57,350 nucleotides of DNA from assembly GCA_900318615.1 (NCBI GenBank), contig ONLK01000004.1:1-57350 (forward strand), given 5' to 3'. Made by a program: the position numbers and the translations under genes. Shown here one piece after another: positions 8,223 to 17,540 of the stretch. The stretch's first letter is position 1. Each line of letters starts with the position of its first letter. The notes beneath the pieces were generated by a model. That model did not search any database. It was not told the origin of the DNA and saw nothing but the letters and a program-made list of their open reading frames with translations. Source of the DNA: an uncultured Eubacteriales bacterium (GTDB taxonomy: Bacteria > Bacillota > Clostridia > Lachnospirales > Lachnospiraceae).

Positions 8223-9923
8223 TCATTCTTTTGGCAGACTCTCCCCAGAGCCCTTATTTTTCAGGCGCTGCGCCATCGCCTGCATTTCGCGGGCGTTCTG
8301 AAGCACCGTATCGGTAATCTCGACACCGCCGAGAATTCTCGCCAGCTCCCGGACACTTTCTTCCTCCGACAGCATGAGAATATGCGTCACGGACCTTCCG
8401 TCCTCCACATCCTTTGAAATCTCAAAATGCCGGTCCGCCATCGCCGCGATCTGTGCCAGATGGGTGATGCAGATGACCTGATGGTTCCGGGCAATCACAT
8501 TCATTTTCTCCGAAACCTTCTGGGCCGTCCGGCCGCTGATTCCGGTATCAATTTCATCAAAAATCAGCGTTCCTATTTCGTCCTGATCGGCCATCACCGA
8601 CTTAACCGCCAGCATAATGCGGGAAAGCTCCCCGCCGCTGGCAACCTCCCAGATTGGCTTCATCGGCATGCCAGGATTTAGGGATATATAAAAAGTCACC
8701 TCATCCATACCCTCTTCCGCCGGTTCCGGAAGGGAAGTCACCCTGGTTTCAAACCCGACATCAGGAAAATTAAGATCAATCAGAGCATCCCTGATTTTTC
8801 CGGACAAAACGGCAGCATATTTCCTTCGGATCCCGCTGATCGTTTCGCAGACACTGGTCAGCTGACGATATATCTTGTCCTTCTCCGCTTTCATCTGCGC
8901 CAGGTATGCTTCGTGATTCTCCAGCCTGTCCAGCTGTTCCTGGTTTTTTTCCTTATAATGCAGAATTTCTTCCACGGTTTTCCCGTATTTTGATTTCAGA
9001 TGATTGATCAGGTCAAGCCGCTGCGAGGTATCATAAAAGGACTGTTCATCGTAGGAAAAATCATCCATATACTCCGACAACCCCCGGTCCAGCTCATTCA
9101 TCTGATCTTCGATCGATAAAAGCTCCTCCGAAAGCTCCTTCAGAACTTCGTCGTACCCTGCGGCTGCGCAAAGAGAGCGCGCTGCCCGGCCGATCTCATC
9201 CCCGGCGCCGCTGTCCATCCCGGTAAGCTGCTGTACTTCGCTCAGCGCTTCCATGATTTTCTGACCGTTTTCCATGCGCCGGAAATCCTTCTCCAGCTGC
9301 TCATCCTCTCCGGGCGTGAGGGAGGCTTCTTCAATTTCCTTAATTTCATACTGAAGCAGGTCCATCCGCTTTGCACGCTCCGAATCGTCCATCGAAGCTT
9401 CTGCGATTTTTTCGGAAATATTCCTGAACCGCCGGTACAGCTCCCGGCACTGATCCGTCAGGCCCGTAAGATCTTCCGCCGCAAAGCGATCCAGCAGCGT
9501 ACGGTGAAATTTGGAATGCAGCAGTGACTGGTGCTGGTTCTGCCCGTGAATATCAATCAGGCAGGCGGCCAGATCTCTTACATATTTCAGCGGAACTGTT
9601 TCTCCGTTCACGCGGCTGACCGCACGGCCGCCGGTGTACTTGCGGGAGATGACAATCAGCCCGTCCTCCGGTGAAAGCTCCATTTCTTTCAGTTTTTCCC
9701 CGGCGCTTTCCGTGCTTTCAAACACAAGCTCAACCAGAGCCGACTCTGCTCCCTGCGGAACATATTTTTTAAAGTTTTCTGATCCCAGAGCCACATTGAT
9801 GGAACCGATGAGGATTGATTTTCCGGCACCGGTTTCACCTGTCAGAATGTTAAGCCCCCTGCCGAAGGTAATTTCTTCCTCCCGGATCAGAGCCATATTT
9901 TTTACATGAAGACTTAAAAGCAT
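8223..9923 (-). CDS. recN: DNA repair protein RecN
   Basis: SMC-like ATPase that acts in double-strand break repair. The 566 residues have a Walker A motif GETGAGKS at 29-36, a long coiled-coil middle with many Glu, Lys and Leu, ASGGELSRIMLA (ABC signature) and Walker B LIFDEIDTGISG near residue 465. It starts two bases after the argR stop, the usual argR-recN pairing in Firmicutes. Confidence 0.97.
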   Translation of the reverse strand: MLLSLHVKNMALIREEEITFGRGLNILTGETGAGKSILIGSINVALGSENFKKYVPQGAESALVELVFESTESAGEKLKEMELSPEDGLIVISRKYTGGRAVSRVNGETVPLKYVRDLAACLIDIHGQNQHQSLLHSKFHRTLLDRFAAEDLTGLTDQCRELYRRFRNISEKIAEASMDDSERAKRMDLLQYEIKEIEEASLTPGEDEQLEKDFRRMENGQKIMEALSEVQQLTGMDSGAGDEIGRAARSLCAAAGYDEVLKELSEELLSIEDQMNELDRGLSEYMDDFSYDEQSFYDTSQRLDLINHLKSKYGKTVEEILHYKEKNQEQLDRLENHEAYLAQMKAEKDKIYRQLTSVCETISGIRRKYAAVLSGKIRDALIDLNFPDVGFETRVTSLPEPAEEGMDEVTFYISLNPGMPMKPIWEVASGGELSRIMLAVKSVMADQDEIGTLIFDEIDTGISGRTAQKVSEKMNVIARNHQVICITHLAQIAAMADRHFEISKDVEDGRSVTHILMLSEEESVRELARILGGVEITDTVLQNAREMQAMAQRLKNKGSGESLPKE

Positions 9924-9925
9924 AT

Positions 9926-10393
9926 TTATCTGCCGTTCTCTCCTGTTTTGACGATACGCTGAATTTTATTCATTACCTGAACCGTATCTTCTGCACTCCG
10001 GATGGCGCACATAATGGTATCATCACCCGCTATGCATCCGGCAATTTCCGGCCAGTGCATATGATCCAGGGCTGCGGCGACCGCCATTGCCATTCCGGAA
10101 ACTGTTTTTACAACAAGGATATTCTGGGCCATGTCCATGGAAACGAAACCTTCACGCAGAACCCGAATGTATTTTTCATTGTTCCGGGACACACCGCCGT
10201 AGACCAGTGCATACTTCTGCCTCCCGTTTCCGGAAGGGATCTTGGTTAACTTAAGTTCGCGGATATCTCTGGAAACCGTCGCCTGTGTGACACAATACCC
10301 TTCCTTCTGCAGCCTGTCTGCCAGTTCTTCCTGGGTCTCAATGTCATACTTTCCGATAAGTTCAATAATTTTCGTGTGTCTGTCTGTTTTCAT
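9926..10393 (-). CDS. argR: Arginine repressor ArgR
   Basis: Arginine-sensing repressor and activator of arginine metabolism. The 155 residues have an N-terminal winged helix with QATVSRDIRELKL and a C-terminal hexamerisation and arginine-binding domain with GCIAGDDTIMC. I start at the ATG at 10393, with GGGAG seven bases before it. The frame is open upstream but that part overlaps the nadK 3' end and is not ArgR-like. It lies between nadK and recN in the conserved cluster. Confidence 0.95.
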   Translation of the reverse strand: MKTDRHTKIIELIGKYDIETQEELADRLQKEGYCVTQATVSRDIRELKLTKIPSGNGRQKYALVYGGVSRNNEKYIRVLREGFVSMDMAQNILVVKTVSGMAMAVAAALDHMHWPEIAGCIAGDDTIMCAIRSAEDTVQVMNKIQRIVKTGENGR

Positions 10394-10437
10394 GAAACTG
10401 CTCCCGCAGCGGTCCGCTGCCGGACCGCTCATCATTC

Positions 10438-11295
10438 CTAATTCATTTTGCTCCGCAGCGTTTCCACGAAGCTGCGTCTGTTCGTCTTGACCATCTGCGT
10501 GCTGCATTCCGACCGGCGTATTTTGATGTAGTCTCCGGCTCCGCAGATCAGTGATGTATCTCCGTCAAACACGGCTTCCGCGCAGTCAGCTCCCTGCCGT
10601 TCCATACGGCCGCTCAGCCGGATGGTAATGGTGACATTGTCCGGGAGAATAACCGGACGCGACGTCAGTGTATGAGGAGCTACCGGCGTCAGAATCATCA
10701 GAGAAGCTCCCGGATCCACGATGGGACCGCCGGCTGACAGGCTGTAGCCGGTCGAACCGGTGGGAGTCGCCACAATGATTCCGTCCGCCCGGTAGGAACA
10801 CAGAAAGCTGTCATCAACATATACGTCAAAGTCGATGATTTTCAGATGTCCGCGCCGTATGATGACCACATCGTTCAGTGCCAGATCCGAGAGTACCTTT
10901 CTTCCTCCCTTATAGGCATCGCCCTCGATCATCATGCGGTTTTCAACCGTGAATTCGCCCAGGCACAGCTTGTCAAGAGCCTGCGGGTAATCGGAAAATT
11001 CCATCTCCGAAAGATACCCCAGTGTTCCGAAATTGATGCCAAAGAAAGGAAGCTTCCACCGGACCAGGTCACGGGCCGCCTGAAGCAGTGTTCCGTCGCC
11101 CCCCAGAACCAGTACACATTCCGTGTCCGGAGGAATCTTGTCCGCATTCGTATATTTATACGTTTTTGCTGTATTTTCTTCCTCTTTCTGAACATAGCAC
11201 TTTTTGCCTTTGTTTTCCAGATATTTGCGGATAACATCGGCATTTTTATATTCGGGATCCTTCTGTGTGTTCGTAACTACATAAAATGTGTTCAT
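10438..11295 (-). CDS. nadK: NAD kinase
   Basis: Phosphorylates NAD to NADP. The 285 residues show the GGDGT motif at 65-69 and the conserved TGSTGYSLSAGGP segment that binds NAD. The start overlaps the tlyA stop by four bases (ATGA), so translation is probably coupled. Size and motifs are normal for the bacterial enzyme. Confidence 0.96.
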   Translation of the reverse strand: MNTFYVVTNTQKDPEYKNADVIRKYLENKGKKCYVQKEEENTAKTYKYTNADKIPPDTECVLVLGGDGTLLQAARDLVRWKLPFFGINFGTLGYLSEMEFSDYPQALDKLCLGEFTVENRMMIEGDAYKGGRKVLSDLALNDVVIIRRGHLKIIDFDVYVDDSFLCSYRADGIIVATPTGSTGYSLSAGGPIVDPGASLMILTPVAPHTLTSRPVILPDNVTITIRLSGRMERQGADCAEAVFDGDTSLICGAGDYIKIRRSECSTQMVKTNRRSFVETLRSKMN

Positions 11296-12134
11296 GGCTT
11301 TTCCTGTCTGTCCGCTGCGTTTCCTTTCTTATCCAGAGTCTCATGAGCCAGCTGTACTACCTTTTCGGTGTCAAAAGGGATATCCGTGCATTCCTGATCC
11401 AGCGGGCGCTTTTTCAGCCACAGAAGATACTCAATATTTCCTTCCGGTCCGCGAATCGGTGAATAATCCAGCGCGAGTGTATCAAAATGCAGCGTGTGCG
11501 CAAAGGAAACTACTTTTTCAATCACTTCCCGGTGAACCGCCCTGTCACGAACCACGCCCTTTTTCCCAACCTTCTCTCGGCCTGCCTCAAACTGGGGCTT
11601 GATCAGCGCGACGATCTCTCCGTCCTGTGTCAGAAGTTCACGGACCGGGCCGAGGACCATCGTAAGAGAAATAAAGGAAACATCAATCGAAGCCAACGCT
11701 GCTTTTTCAGGTACATCCTCCGGGCGGACGTATCGGATATTTGTCTTTTCCATACATACGACCCGCGGGTCATTGCGCAGTTTCCAAGCCAGCTGGCCGC
11801 GCCCCACGTCGATGGAGTAAACCCGGGCAGCGCCGTTCTGAAGCATGCAGTCGGTGAAGCCTCCGGTTGAGGCTCCGATATCCATGCAGATATTTCCCCC
11901 CGGTTTTACGCCGAACACCTGCATGGCCTTTTCCAGTTTCAGCCCTCCCCGGCTGACATATTTCAATGTTTCACCGCGCACTTCGATGGTGCAGCCGCTG
12001 CTGAACATACTGCCTGCCTTATCTTCCTTCTGTCCGTTCACATAAACCTGGCCGGCCATGATAATTGTTTTCGCTTTTTCCCGTGAGGCGGCCATGCCGC
12101 GCTCTGTCAACAGCACATCCAGTCGTTCCTTCAT
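11292..12134 (-). CDS. tlyA: TlyA-family rRNA 2'-O-methyltransferase
   Basis: An S4 RNA-binding domain (roughly residues 1-60, starting MKERLDVLLTERG) is joined to an FtsJ-like methyltransferase domain with the SAM motif DIGASTGGFTDC near residue 82. In some bacteria TlyA methylates 16S and 23S rRNA and affects capreomycin sensitivity; older annotation calls it hemolysin A. The 280-residue length is typical. It overlaps both dxs and nadK by four bases. Confidence 0.92.
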   Translation of the reverse strand: MKERLDVLLTERGMAASREKAKTIIMAGQVYVNGQKEDKAGSMFSSGCTIEVRGETLKYVSRGGLKLEKAMQVFGVKPGGNICMDIGASTGGFTDCMLQNGAARVYSIDVGRGQLAWKLRNDPRVVCMEKTNIRYVRPEDVPEKAALASIDVSFISLTMVLGPVRELLTQDGEIVALIKPQFEAGREKVGKKGVVRDRAVHREVIEKVVSFAHTLHFDTLALDYSPIRGPEGNIEYLLWLKKRPLDQECTDIPFDTEKVVQLAHETLDKKGNAADRQEKP

Positions 12135-14017
12135 ACTTGCTCCAATTCATAATGATGCCCGATATATTCTCCCACGATTCGTCTGAAGATCGATTCCTCG
12201 TCAATACCCGTTTCCTTCTTCAGAACATCCACATTTCCGTGTTCAATATAATCATCCGGCAGAGTGACATTGATAACCCTTACATCAGCGCCGGTATCCT
12301 GAGCGAACTCCATAACCTTATCGCCAAATCCTCCGCTGCGTACATTTTCCTCCATCGTAACAACCAGATGATGATCCTTAAATACCTGCAGCAGCATCTG
12401 TTCATCCACCGGCTTTACAAAACGGGCATTGATCAGCGTACAGTTATAGCTTAAATCCTTCAGTCTCCGGCGCACACCGACCGCTGTTCTTACCATACTG
12501 CCGACGGCGATCAGCGCAATAGAGTCCTCATCGTAAAGGACCTCACTCTTTCCGTATTCGACCGGTGCGCGAAATTCTTCAAGACCGTCATAAGCTTCTC
12601 CCCGAGGATAGCGGATCGCTGCAGGATGCGGCCACGTAACTGCGAATTTCATCATATCGGACAGCTCCCACTTATTCTTCGGCGCCATCACTGTCATGTT
12701 CGGAATCATGGAGAGATAAGAAAGATCAAAAATACCCTGGTGTGTTTCTCCGTCCGCTCCTACCAGCCCGGCACGGTCAATGGCAAAGATGACGTGAAGA
12801 TCCTGCAGGCAGACATCATGAATTATCTGATCGTACGCCCGCTGCAGAAAAGACGAGTAAACCGCGAACACGGGAATACAGCCTCCGACCGCCAGCCCGG
12901 CGCAGAAAGTCACCGCATGCTGCTCCGCTATTCCTACGTCAAAGAAACGCTCCGGATACAGATTGCGGAAGCGTTTCAATCCGGTTCCGTCCGCCATGGC
13001 GGCCGTAACGGCACAAAGCTGCGGAATACGACTCCCGAGTTTGCACATGACGGTGGCAAAAACATCCTGATAATTCGCCTTTTTCTGTTTTGTCTTTGGC
13101 AGCCCGGTCTCAATATCAAACGGCCCTGTCCCGTGAAAACGGGAAGGATGCCTTTCTGCGGGCGGATATCCCCTGCCCTTGACTGTTTTTACATGAACAA
13201 TCACAGCGCCCTGCACGCGTTTGGCGTCATTGAGTACCCGGACCATCTGCTGGATATTATGTCCGTCCACAGGTCCCAGGTATTTAATCCCGATCTCTTC
13301 AAAAAACATCCCCGGAACGACAAATTGTTTCAGCCCGTTCTTTGTATTCCTCAGGTGTTCCACCATGCGATTGCCGTATACCGGAATTTTGCTCAGCTGA
13401 TTTTCTACATTGCTCTTCAGCCCGGTATAAGCTTCCGAGGTTCGAAATCCGCTCAGATAAACTGCAAGGCCGCCCACATTCTCCGAGATGGACATGGCAT
13501 TGTCGTTCAGGACAATGATGAAATTCGTCTTCATCCGGGATGCGTTGTTCAGCGCTTCCAGCGCCATGCCTCCCGTCAGTGCTCCGTCCCCGATGACGGA
13601 GACGACCGTATAGTTTTTTCCCTCCAGATCTCTGGCACAGGCATATCCCAGGCCTGCGGATATGGAAGTGGAGCTGTGGCCGGTATCAAAGGCGTCGCAC
13701 TGACTTTCTTTTCTTTTCGGGAAACCGCTCATGCCGCCGTACTTTCTAAGTTCGCTAAAACCTGCCCTGCGGCCGGTCAGAATCTTGTGTGTATACGACT
13801 GATGCCCGACATCCCAGATCAGCTTATCCTGCGGAAAATCCAGGACCAGGTGCAGGGCCATCGTAAGCTCAACCACCCCCAGATTGGAGGCCAGATGTCC
13901 GCCCGTTTCACTGATCGATGCTATCAGGAAACGGCGGATTTCTTCCGCCAGCCGGGACAGCTCCTCTCTGTTCAGCTTTTTTATATCATTCGGTCCGTTG
14001 ATCTTATCAAGAACCAT
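12131..14017 (-). CDS. dxs: 1-deoxy-D-xylulose-5-phosphate synthase
   Basis: Thiamine-diphosphate enzyme that condenses pyruvate and glyceraldehyde 3-phosphate, the first step of the non-mevalonate isoprenoid pathway. The 628 residues include the TPP-binding GDGALTGGM motif, GHSSTSISAGLG and the transketolase-type pyrimidine domain with AEQHAVTFCAGLA. AGGTGA precedes the ATG. It follows the prenyl transferase gene by 17 bases, so precursor supply and chain elongation are encoded together. Confidence 0.97.
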   Translation of the reverse strand: MVLDKINGPNDIKKLNREELSRLAEEIRRFLIASISETGGHLASNLGVVELTMALHLVLDFPQDKLIWDVGHQSYTHKILTGRRAGFSELRKYGGMSGFPKRKESQCDAFDTGHSSTSISAGLGYACARDLEGKNYTVVSVIGDGALTGGMALEALNNASRMKTNFIIVLNDNAMSISENVGGLAVYLSGFRTSEAYTGLKSNVENQLSKIPVYGNRMVEHLRNTKNGLKQFVVPGMFFEEIGIKYLGPVDGHNIQQMVRVLNDAKRVQGAVIVHVKTVKGRGYPPAERHPSRFHGTGPFDIETGLPKTKQKKANYQDVFATVMCKLGSRIPQLCAVTAAMADGTGLKRFRNLYPERFFDVGIAEQHAVTFCAGLAVGGCIPVFAVYSSFLQRAYDQIIHDVCLQDLHVIFAIDRAGLVGADGETHQGIFDLSYLSMIPNMTVMAPKNKWELSDMMKFAVTWPHPAAIRYPRGEAYDGLEEFRAPVEYGKSEVLYDEDSIALIAVGSMVRTAVGVRRRLKDLSYNCTLINARFVKPVDEQMLLQVFKDHHLVVTMEENVRSGGFGDKVMEFAQDTGADVRVINVTLPDDYIEHGNVDVLKKETGIDEESIFRRIVGEYIGHHYELEQV

Positions 14018-14034
14018 AGTATCACCTGCGCTTA

Positions 14035-14931
14035 TCAGTATTTTCTGTCTGCCAGGCTCTGAAGCAGTGTCCTCAGAAATCCCTTCTCCCCGGGCAGCTC
14101 ATCCAGGCGGCGGACCGCTCTTTGTGTCAGTGCCTGCGCATCTTCACCGGCCTTTTTCAGCCCGTGTAAGGTTACATAGGTCGTCTTATTATTTTTTTCA
14201 TCACTTCCAACCGGTTTGCCCAGTACCTCCTGCGTGCCTGCAACATCGAGGATATCGTCACGGATCTGAAAGGCTATCCCGATTTCCGATCCGATTTTCT
14301 CCAGAGCTTCCATCTGTTCGTCCGATGCCCCGGCAAGGCAGGCCCCCGCCATCAGCGAACCCTCCATCAGGGCTCCGGTCTTATACTCGTAGATAAATTC
14401 AAGCTGTTCTGTCGTCAGCGGCTTTCCGTCCATCTCCACATCCACAGCCTGTCCTCCGAGCATTCCGTGCACACCTGTCTTTTCCGCCAGGATCCCGATG
14501 GCTCTCCCGGTCAGCAGCGGATCAGCCCCCATCCGAAAGCTCCGGGCCATCGTTTCATATGCACAGTTCAGCAATGCATCCCCGGCCAGAATGGCAGCGG
14601 ATTCTCCGAAAACCGCATGCGTGGACTTTTTTCCGCGCCGGTACATATCGTTATCCAGTGCCGGCAGGTCATCGTGGATCAGAGAATGCGTGTGAATCAT
14701 CTCTATGGAAGCCATAAAAGGTTCTATCTCTTTTCCCTCTCCTCCGAGCATCCGGTAGGACAGGTACATCAGAATCGGCCGCAGACGCTTTCCGCCGGCA
14801 TTCATGCTGTAATTCATGGCTTCGCTCAGATGCTTCTGTGTCCCTGTTTCCCGGGGCAGATACCTGTGGATGACATCATTGGCATATTTCGTGTACCGTT
14901 CCAGTTCACTGACAAATGTTTTATCGGACAT
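14035..14931 (-). CDS. ispA: Polyprenyl diphosphate synthase (farnesyl/geranyl type)
   Basis: Condenses isopentenyl diphosphate with allylic diphosphates to make farnesyl (or geranylgeranyl) diphosphate. The 298 residues carry the first Asp-rich motif DDLPALDND and the second DDILD, both needed for magnesium binding. GKRLRPILMYLSYRMLGG is typical of short-chain synthases. It overlaps xseB by 11 bases, with GGAGGAG as ribosome binding site. Product chain length cannot be settled by eye. Confidence 0.93.
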   Translation of the reverse strand: MSDKTFVSELERYTKYANDVIHRYLPRETGTQKHLSEAMNYSMNAGGKRLRPILMYLSYRMLGGEGKEIEPFMASIEMIHTHSLIHDDLPALDNDMYRRGKKSTHAVFGESAAILAGDALLNCAYETMARSFRMGADPLLTGRAIGILAEKTGVHGMLGGQAVDVEMDGKPLTTEQLEFIYEYKTGALMEGSLMAGACLAGASDEQMEALEKIGSEIGIAFQIRDDILDVAGTQEVLGKPVGSDEKNNKTTYVTLHGLKKAGEDAQALTQRAVRRLDELPGEKGFLRTLLQSLADRKY

Positions 14932-15178
14932 CGCTCAGCTCCTCCGACACGCTCCTCGTGCCATCCGCATTTAAGAGCTCAACTTTTTTCTCAATCAGAT
15001 CAATCTGATCATTACACTTTTTCAAAAGTTCCATGCCCTTCTGATAGGACGCAAAGCTTTCCTCCAGGCTGATTTTGTCATTTTTCATAGACGCAATCAG
15101 GTTATCAAGCTCTTCAAACGCTTCCTCCAGAGAAAACGTATCCTTTTCTGCCCTTTCACTGTTATTTTCCATATTCAT
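14921..15178 (-). CDS. xseB: Exodeoxyribonuclease VII small subunit
   Basis: Small partner of XseA in exonuclease VII, which degrades single-stranded DNA. The 85 residues are mostly helical, with the family core SLEEAFEELDNLIASM and SLEESFASYQKGMELLKKC. The ATG at 15178 has AAGG seven bases upstream. It lies 44 bases after xseA. Confidence 0.94.
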   Translation of the reverse strand: MNMENNSERAEKDTFSLEEAFEELDNLIASMKNDKISLEESFASYQKGMELLKKCNDQIDLIEKKVELLNADGTRSVSEELSDVR

Positions 15179-15222
15179 ATTGAAACCTTATTTAACCCTT
15201 TCCCGAAAGCTTCTTTCCGCTG

Positions 15223-16539
15223 TCAGTTTTTCTTCACTGTATGCGTAATTACAGCGTCTATTCGTCCATCCGTCAGATAAAGATGAATCAGCTCCCCATC
15301 CGCCGTATCGCTGACGGAACGAATTCTTTTGTTCTGTCCATCCGTCAGAAAGGCAAATCCGCTCTTCATTTTCCGGTATGGATCCAGCCCGTTCAGCTGC
15401 TCCGCCGTAAGTGCGCTGCGGTTTCGGGCATTCCTCACGCTGCGCTGCATCAGCTGTTCGAGCATCTGCTGCCTCTTTGCGGTCTGCTGCCTGGCCTCGC
15501 GGATTCGGCGGGGCAGTTGTGTTTCAAAGACACTCCGGTAATTCTCCAGCGCCTGTTTTAAGAGCTGAAGCTTTTTCTGCGGACTTACGGCTGCCATTTT
15601 CAGGGATAAATTGTCCGCACGGTGGCGGACACTTCGAAGCGAAATGGACATCAGATAGTTTAGTTCCCCGGCTCCTGCCCCCAGTTCACGCACCAGTTCT
15701 CCCACATCCGGAACCGCTGTCTGTGCGGCAGCGGTAGGCGTGATATCATACCAGTCCGCAATATCGTCGGATATGGACCGGTCCGCCGTATGTCCCACGG
15801 CAGATATGACCGGTGTGCGGCAGTCATGAATGGCATCTGCGACCAGTTCGGTATTGAAAGCTTCCAGGTCGTCCCTGCTGCCGCCGCCGCGGCTTACGAT
15901 AATGACATCAACGCCGGCTCTGTCCAGCGAATGCACGGCTGCCGCTATACTCTGAGGTGCCTTCTCACTTTGTACAAAGCAGTCATAAACCAGAATACGG
16001 ATACCCGGGTTTCTCTTCCGGGCTGTCTTGATGATATCCCGGACAGCATCCCCAGTTGCGGAAGCTGCCACTCCGATCGAATGCGCATACCGCGGAATCG
16101 GCTTTTTAGGCTCATCAAACCATCCAAGTTTCCGGAGCTTCTCCACAAGCTGCCGCTTCATGGCAGCATTTCTTCCCTCTGTGTCAGCCGCCTGCTCAAT
16201 CCTGTCCGCATTCAGACTGTATTTCCCGCCCTGCGGCCACAGCCTGACGGAACCGTACACAAATACAACCATCCCATCCTTCAGCGGAAATTTCTGTCCG
16301 GTTTTCCGGTCAGAAGCCCACATGGCACAGTCGAGCTTCCATGTCTCCTCCCGGTATGTACGCCGGCTGAAGGCGCGCTCGGTCAGGCTGAAATAAAGAT
16401 GGCCTTTCCGCTCGCTTACATTCGTCACCTCCCCGGTGACCCAGATATAGCTTAATCCCGGCTCATTGCGTATCAGCTCATCGATATGCATGTTGATACT
16501 GCGGACCGAGTAAGCACCGTCCTTGCTGTTCGATAACAT
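15223..16539 (-). CDS. xseA: Exodeoxyribonuclease VII large subunit
   Basis: Catalytic subunit of exonuclease VII. The 438 residues have an N-terminal OB fold (YSVRSINMHIDELI, GHLYFSL), then the nuclease core with RGGGSRDDLEAFN and GHTADRSISDDIADWYDITPT. These last motifs are somewhat divergent from the more common GGGSIEDLWAFN and HETD forms, which I see as normal lineage variation. It follows nusB by 14 bases. Confidence 0.95.
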   Translation of the reverse strand: MLSNSKDGAYSVRSINMHIDELIRNEPGLSYIWVTGEVTNVSERKGHLYFSLTERAFSRRTYREETWKLDCAMWASDRKTGQKFPLKDGMVVFVYGSVRLWPQGGKYSLNADRIEQAADTEGRNAAMKRQLVEKLRKLGWFDEPKKPIPRYAHSIGVAASATGDAVRDIIKTARKRNPGIRILVYDCFVQSEKAPQSIAAAVHSLDRAGVDVIIVSRGGGSRDDLEAFNTELVADAIHDCRTPVISAVGHTADRSISDDIADWYDITPTAAAQTAVPDVGELVRELGAGAGELNYLMSISLRSVRHRADNLSLKMAAVSPQKKLQLLKQALENYRSVFETQLPRRIREARQQTAKRQQMLEQLMQRSVRNARNRSALTAEQLNGLDPYRKMKSGFAFLTDGQNKRIRSVSDTADGELIHLYLTDGRIDAVITHTVKKN

Positions 16540-16553
16540 AGCTTTCCTGTTTT

Positions 16554-16976
16554 TTATGCCAGTTTTCCGAGAATTCCGTTGATGAAGGCAGGGGACGCAC
16601 TGCTGCCATACTTTTTAGCCAGTTCTACCGCCTCATTGATTGCAACGCCGGTAGGTATGTCCGCATCATACTGCATTTCAAATACTGCCAGCCGCAGAAC
16701 GGCCAGATCCGTGCGGGCCATCCTGCCGGTAGACCAGCCATGGGCCGCCGCATTGATTTTTTCATCAATCTCCGGTATTTTTTTCAGAATATGATTTGTT
16801 TTATCTTTGATATAGCTGATTTCTTCGTCTGTCGCAAAAAGAGGCGGATTGTCGATCTCGTCATCCGGAACCTGCTCAAAGTAAAGACTCTCCTGCCTGT
16901 CGGTCTGATCGGCCGGATTGAAGTCCATCACAAAAAGCAGTTTGAAAATGTGTTCCCTCATCTGACTTCTGGTCAT
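16554..16976 (-). CDS. nusB: Transcription antitermination factor NusB
   Basis: Binds boxA RNA with NusE and supports antitermination at rRNA operons. The 140 residues show the family start MTRSQMREHIFKLLF and the C-terminal VAINEAVELAKKYGS with FINGILGKLA. GGGAG precedes the ATG. It heads the tight nusB-to-udp set, behind asp23 and a hairpin. Confidence 0.95.
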   Translation of the reverse strand: MTRSQMREHIFKLLFVMDFNPADQTDRQESLYFEQVPDDEIDNPPLFATDEEISYIKDKTNHILKKIPEIDEKINAAAHGWSTGRMARTDLAVLRLAVFEMQYDADIPTGVAINEAVELAKKYGSSASPAFINGILGKLA

Positions 16977-16993
16977 AGTTTTTCTCCCTTTAG

Positions 16994-17046
16994 CAAAAGA
17001 AGGACTGCCGCATAGCCCAGGTATTCTGGTTCTGCAACAGTCCTTC
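16994..17046 (-). terminator. Hairpin between asp23 and nusB, probably a partial terminator
   Basis: On the minus strand GAAGGACTG pairs with CAGTCCTTC, with inner pairs GCA/TGC and CCAG/CTGG, followed by TTTTG. The large stem and short T run suggest incomplete termination between asp23 and the nusB cluster. No separate promoter for nusB is evident. Confidence 0.5.
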
Positions 17047-17067
17047 CGGTAAATGTACGTTCACGAT

Positions 17068-17451
17068 TTATTTGTCATTGTCCATAACTACATTGACGAT
17101 CTTGATGTTTACTTCCGTGACGTGAAGGCCTGTCATTGTCTCGATCGCTGTTTTTACTTTATCCTGAATCTGAGCACAGGTATCCGGAACACTATATCCG
17201 TACTTCAGGTTTACATTCAGGGCAGCTTTCACGGCATTCTCACTTACCAGAATGCGTACGCCTCTTGACAGGCTTTTAACCCCAAGTCTTTCAATCAGGT
17301 CCCGGGTAACATTACCGGCCATAGAAGCAACACCTTCTACCTCCGAAGCGGCCAGTCCCGCTATAATTGCAATCACCTCATCGGAGATTCTGACTTCCCC
17401 GCTGCCGTCATCCAGTTCAATCGTGCTGACATGTGTTCCTTCGTTAGCCAT
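17068..17451 (-). CDS. Asp23/Gls24-family envelope stress protein
   Basis: A 127-residue cytoplasmic protein with the Asp23 core, for example GEVRISDEVIAIIAGLAASEVEGV and KYGYSVPDTCAQIQDKVKTAIE motifs in separate parts. In Firmicutes this family is linked to cell-envelope stress and alkaline tolerance. AGGAGG precedes the ATG and a strong promoter lies upstream. Placement before nusB is common in Clostridia. Molecular function is not established. Confidence 0.9.
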   Translation of the reverse strand: MANEGTHVSTIELDDGSGEVRISDEVIAIIAGLAASEVEGVASMAGNVTRDLIERLGVKSLSRGVRILVSENAVKAALNVNLKYGYSVPDTCAQIQDKVKTAIETMTGLHVTEVNIKIVNVVMDNDK

Positions 17452-17507
17452 ACAGGTTCCTCCTTGATACTTCGATACTGCAGGGCCAGGCGGCCCGTTA
17501 CAGACTC

Positions 17508-17535
17508 ATTATATCAGAAATTGAAGTCTTTTCAA
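17508..17535 (-). promoter_or_regulatory. Promoter of asp23 and probably the nusB cluster
   Basis: On the minus strand TTGAAA at 17530-17535 and TATAAT at 17508-17513 are separated by 16 bases. It lies just past the prfC stop codon. The leader contains a small GGGCC/GGCCC hairpin near 17482-17496. Confidence 0.75.
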
Positions 17536-17540
17536 CTGTC

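Noticed and set aside
12626-14062. Long plus-strand open frame opposite dxs (478 codons)
   Set aside because: Composition (many His, Arg, Pro) is typical of antisense translation of a GC-balanced gene; dxs is unmistakable on the minus strand.
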